Below the pieces are notes generated by a model. It saw only the letters and a program-made list of their open reading frames with translations. It was not told where the DNA came from and did not search any database. A stretch of 15,473 nt of DNA, from assembly GCA_021737525.1 (NCBI GenBank), contig JAIPDU010000016.1, positions 1 to 15,473 of the forward strand. Direction: 5' to 3'. Source of the DNA: Desulfohalobiaceae bacterium (GTDB lineage Bacteria; Desulfobacterota; Desulfovibrionia; Desulfovibrionales; Desulfothermaceae). Both the position numbers and the translations under genes were made by a program. This document shows, one piece after another, positions 13,718 to 15,473 of this stretch; position 1 is the first letter of the stretch, and every line of letters starts with the position of its first letter.

Positions 13718-15070
13718 ATGAGCAAAACCAGCCCCACCTATGTCTGCTCCGTCTGCGGGGCCCATCAGTCCAGATGGATGGGGCGGTGCCCCGGCTGCAA
13801 CACCTGGGGCAGCCTGGAGGAGGTGGTCCGGGAGGAGAAATCCTCAGGGGCGCGGGCCACCGGATCCGGAACCGGAGCCGTGCCGCATCCGCTGGAAGAG
13901 GTGGACGACGGACCGCAGGAGCGTATCTCCACCGGCTCCAAGCCCATGGACTCCCTCCTGGGCGAGGGCCTGACCCCCGGTTCCGTGATCCTGCTGGGCG
14001 GGGATCCCGGCGTGGGCAAGTCCACTTTTGTGCTGCAGCTTGCCGGCGGATTCCGCCGCAGGGAGGGCAACTCGATCTATGCCACCGGCGAGGAGTCCCT
14101 GGCCCAGATCCGGCAGCGGGCGGAGAGGCTGGGCGTCCTGGGGCCGGGTGTCCGGGCCCTGCACACCACGCATCTGGAGGACCTACTGGCCGTTTTCCGC
14201 AGCGGCGAGGCCCCGGATCTGCTCCTGGTGGACTCCATCCAGACCCTGGCCTCCTCGGATGCGGATGGGGTCGCCGGCAGCGTCAGCCAGGTCAGGGCCA
14301 CGGCCTCGGCCCTGGTGGAGGCGGCCAAGGCCTGGGGCACGGTGGTCCTGCTCATCGGCCACGTGACCAAGGAGGGCCAGATCGCCGGCCCCAAGCTTCT
14401 GGAGCACATGGTGGACACGGTCCTGTACATGGAAGGGGACCGGCAGCAGATGTACCGCATCCTCCGCGTGGTCAAGAACCGCTACGGGCCCACGGGCAAT
14501 CTCCTGGTCCTGACCATGGCCCAAAGGGGCCTTCACATCGTTCACGATCCCTCCACCTTCTTCCTGCAGGCCCGTGATCCCAACCTGTCCGGGACGGCGG
14601 TGGTCATGGCCCTGGAGGGGCAGCGGGCCTTCGCCATCGAGGTCCAGGCCCTGGCCAGCCGGAGCTTTCTGGGCACGCCGCGCCGGACCGCCCTGGGATT
14701 CGACACCAACAGGCTGCACCTCCTGCTCGCCCTTCTGGAGAAGAAGCTCCATCTCCACCTGGGGGACTCGGATCTCTACGCCCGCATCGGAGGGGGGTTG
14801 CGCCTGGAGGAGCCCGCCCTGGACCTGGGGATCCTGGCAGCGGTGCTCTCCTCCTTCCGGGACAGGGCCCTGCCGGGGCGGGCGGTCTTCTGGGGGGAGG
14901 TGGACCTGAGCGGCCAGGTCCGGCCCGTGACCGGGCAGGAGACCCGGCTGCAGCAGGCCCGTCAGCTGGGCTTTTCACCCGTCTTCTGTCCCGGCTCCAA
15001 GTCCGACGGGGCCTCGGATGTGGTTCCCCTGGAGAATATCCTGGATTTGGAGCAAGAGCTTTTCGGGTGA
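13718..15070 (+). CDS. radA: DNA repair protein RadA (Sms)
   Basis: RadA is a RecA-like ATPase that drives branch migration during recombinational repair. The 450-residue protein has the usual order: a C4 zinc finger (C10, C13, C24, C27), the Walker A loop GGDPGVGKST (94-103), Walker B DLLLVDSIQ (167-175), the RadA motif at 253-257, and a C-terminal Lon-protease-like domain (about 340-450, with DLYARIGGGLRLEEPALDLG and GEVDLSGQVRPV). The RadA motif reads KNRYG where most family members have KNRFG; this conservative change should be tolerated. The length is normal. The ATG has a weak AAGGG site about 10 nt upstream. It is the last gene of the plus-strand group, and the heptad repeats follow 4 bp after its stop. 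Confidence 0.96.
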   Translation: MSKTSPTYVCSVCGAHQSRWMGRCPGCNTWGSLEEVVREEKSSGARATGSGTGAVPHPLEEVDDGPQERISTGSKPMDSLLGEGLTPGSVILLGGDPGVGKSTFVLQLAGGFRRREGNSIYATGEESLAQIRQRAERLGVLGPGVRALHTTHLEDLLAVFRSGEAPDLLLVDSIQTLASSDADGVAGSVSQVRATASALVEAAKAWGTVVLLIGHVTKEGQIAGPKLLEHMVDTVLYMEGDRQQMYRILRVVKNRYGPTGNLLVLTMAQRGLHIVHDPSTFFLQARDPNLSGTAVVMALEGQRAFAIEVQALASRSFLGTPRRTALGFDTNRLHLLLALLEKKLHLHLGDSDLYARIGGGLRLEEPALDLGILAAVLSSFRDRALPGRAVFWGEVDLSGQVRPVTGQETRLQQARQLGFSPVFCPGSKSDGASDVVPLENILDLEQELFG

Positions 15071-15074
15071 CGGG

Positions 15075-15137
15075 CGTTCCCCGTTCCCGGTTCTGCGTTC
15101 CCCGTTCACCGTTCTGGGTTCCCGGTTCCCGGTTCTG
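15075..15137. repeat. Three tandem copies of a 21-bp repeat made of 7-bp units
   Basis: Units at 15075-15095, 15096-15116 and 15117-15137 are each 21 bp and differ at a few positions. Each divides into three 7-mers of the form (C/G)GTTC(C/T)(C/G), for example CGTTCCC and GGTTCTG, so nine heptamers stand in a row. A tenth, partial unit (GGTTGAG) follows. The repeat begins 4 bp after the radA stop codon. Repeats of this kind are often spread through a genome, which cannot be judged from one copy. Confidence 0.88.
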
Positions 15138-15227
15138 GGTTGAGGATCCGGGATTGGGGTATACTGAGTGGACTGGGTCCTTTCAATGGGAGTGGGGAGA
15201 CTCAGGAGCCTATTGTACAAGTCTTAA

Positions 15228-15473
15228 TCAGAGAAAGCGGAGGAGATCCCGGAGACTCGGCGGCTCGCGTTGGTCCAGGCGAGTCAGCCCCAGGCGCCGG
15301 GCCTCCTCGCGGGCCTTTTGCAGCTCCTCGCCGCTAATGGAGGAGCATAGCTCCGGATAGGATTTTGCCTCACCGCAGGGCCGGTACTGGTCCATGAGGT
15401 TGAGGTAGATTCGCGGGGAGATCTCCCGGGCCAGGAACTCGAGCCACTCCCGGGTGCCGGCCAGGCCGTCCGG
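15228..15473 (-). CDS. PflX-like radical SAM protein, C-terminal part (runs off the window)
   Basis: The minus-strand frame is open from the right edge to a TGA at 15228-15230 and encodes the last 81 residues of a longer protein. It contains REISPRIYLNLMDQYRPCG and, later, YPELCSSISGEELQKAREEA followed by RRLGLTRLDQ. This pattern (S-P-x-x-Y-x-N-x-M-x-Q-Y-R-P, then Y-P-E, then G-L-x-x-L-D) is typical of the C-terminus of COG1313/PflX radical SAM proteins, which are related to pyruvate formate-lyase activating enzymes and whose substrates are mostly unknown. The radical SAM cysteine motif would lie outside the window. The gene converges on radA across 157 bp that include the heptad repeats. Confidence 0.7.
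   Translation of the reverse strand, partial: PDGLAGTREWLEFLAREISPRIYLNLMDQYRPCGEAKSYPELCSSISGEELQKAREEARRLGLTRLDQREPPSLRDLLRFL

Noticed and set aside
14975..15220. 81-codon minus-strand frame over the heptad repeats
   Set aside because: Its Arg/Thr/Asn/Gly/Glu repeat is only the translation of the 7-bp units and it overlaps the radA end.

Overview
The window is about 15.5 kb of GC-rich bacterial DNA. The gene set points to a sulfate-reducer-like member of the Desulfobacterota, most likely the Desulfovibrionales. The clues are an ArsR-type regulator fused to a methyltransferase next to a short archaeal-type S-adenosylhomocysteine hydrolase, a GlpX-type fructose bisphosphatase, a short stand-alone N-acetylglutamate synthase, and an MJ0042 zinc-ribbon protein beside radA. 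This placement rests on gene content and style, not on a database match.

Left part (1-2900, minus strand): about 340 bp without a gene, then a short relic of a GGDEF (diguanylate cyclase) domain, then a two-gene operon. The operon encodes a SahR-like regulator/methyltransferase and AhcY. A good sigma-70 promoter and an AT-rich palindrome precede it. Together they suggest feedback control of the activated-methyl cycle by S-adenosylhomocysteine.

Middle part (2950-8156, minus strand): a likely six-gene transcription unit. In order of transcription it holds a TPR lipoprotein, a LolB-like lipoprotein, a small coiled-coil protein, RpiB, GlpX and a PPC/DUF296 protein, ending at a 15-bp perfect hairpin. 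Upstream of it (8284-10066) are an RpoH-type sigma factor and an HD-domain protein with overlapping reading frames. A sigma-32-like promoter sits just before rpoH.

Between the minus-strand block and the plus-strand block (10067-11082) lies about 1 kb without a convincing gene. It contains a GC-rich hairpin and a 329-bp element with 11-bp terminal inverted repeats and 70-bp subterminal inverted arms. This looks like a MITE, or an insertion sequence that has lost its transposase.

Right part (11083-15070, plus strand): a TlpA-like thioredoxin, a probable N-acetylglutamate synthase, hypoxanthine phosphoribosyltransferase, an MJ0042 zinc-ribbon membrane protein and RadA. After radA come three copies of a 21-bp repeat built from 7-bp units. 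The 3' end of a convergent PflX-like radical SAM gene then runs off the right edge. I found no tRNA, rRNA or CRISPR array. Most genes are ordinary housekeeping genes. The parts worth a second look are the MITE-like element, the SahR-like control region, the rpoH promoter and the heptad repeats.
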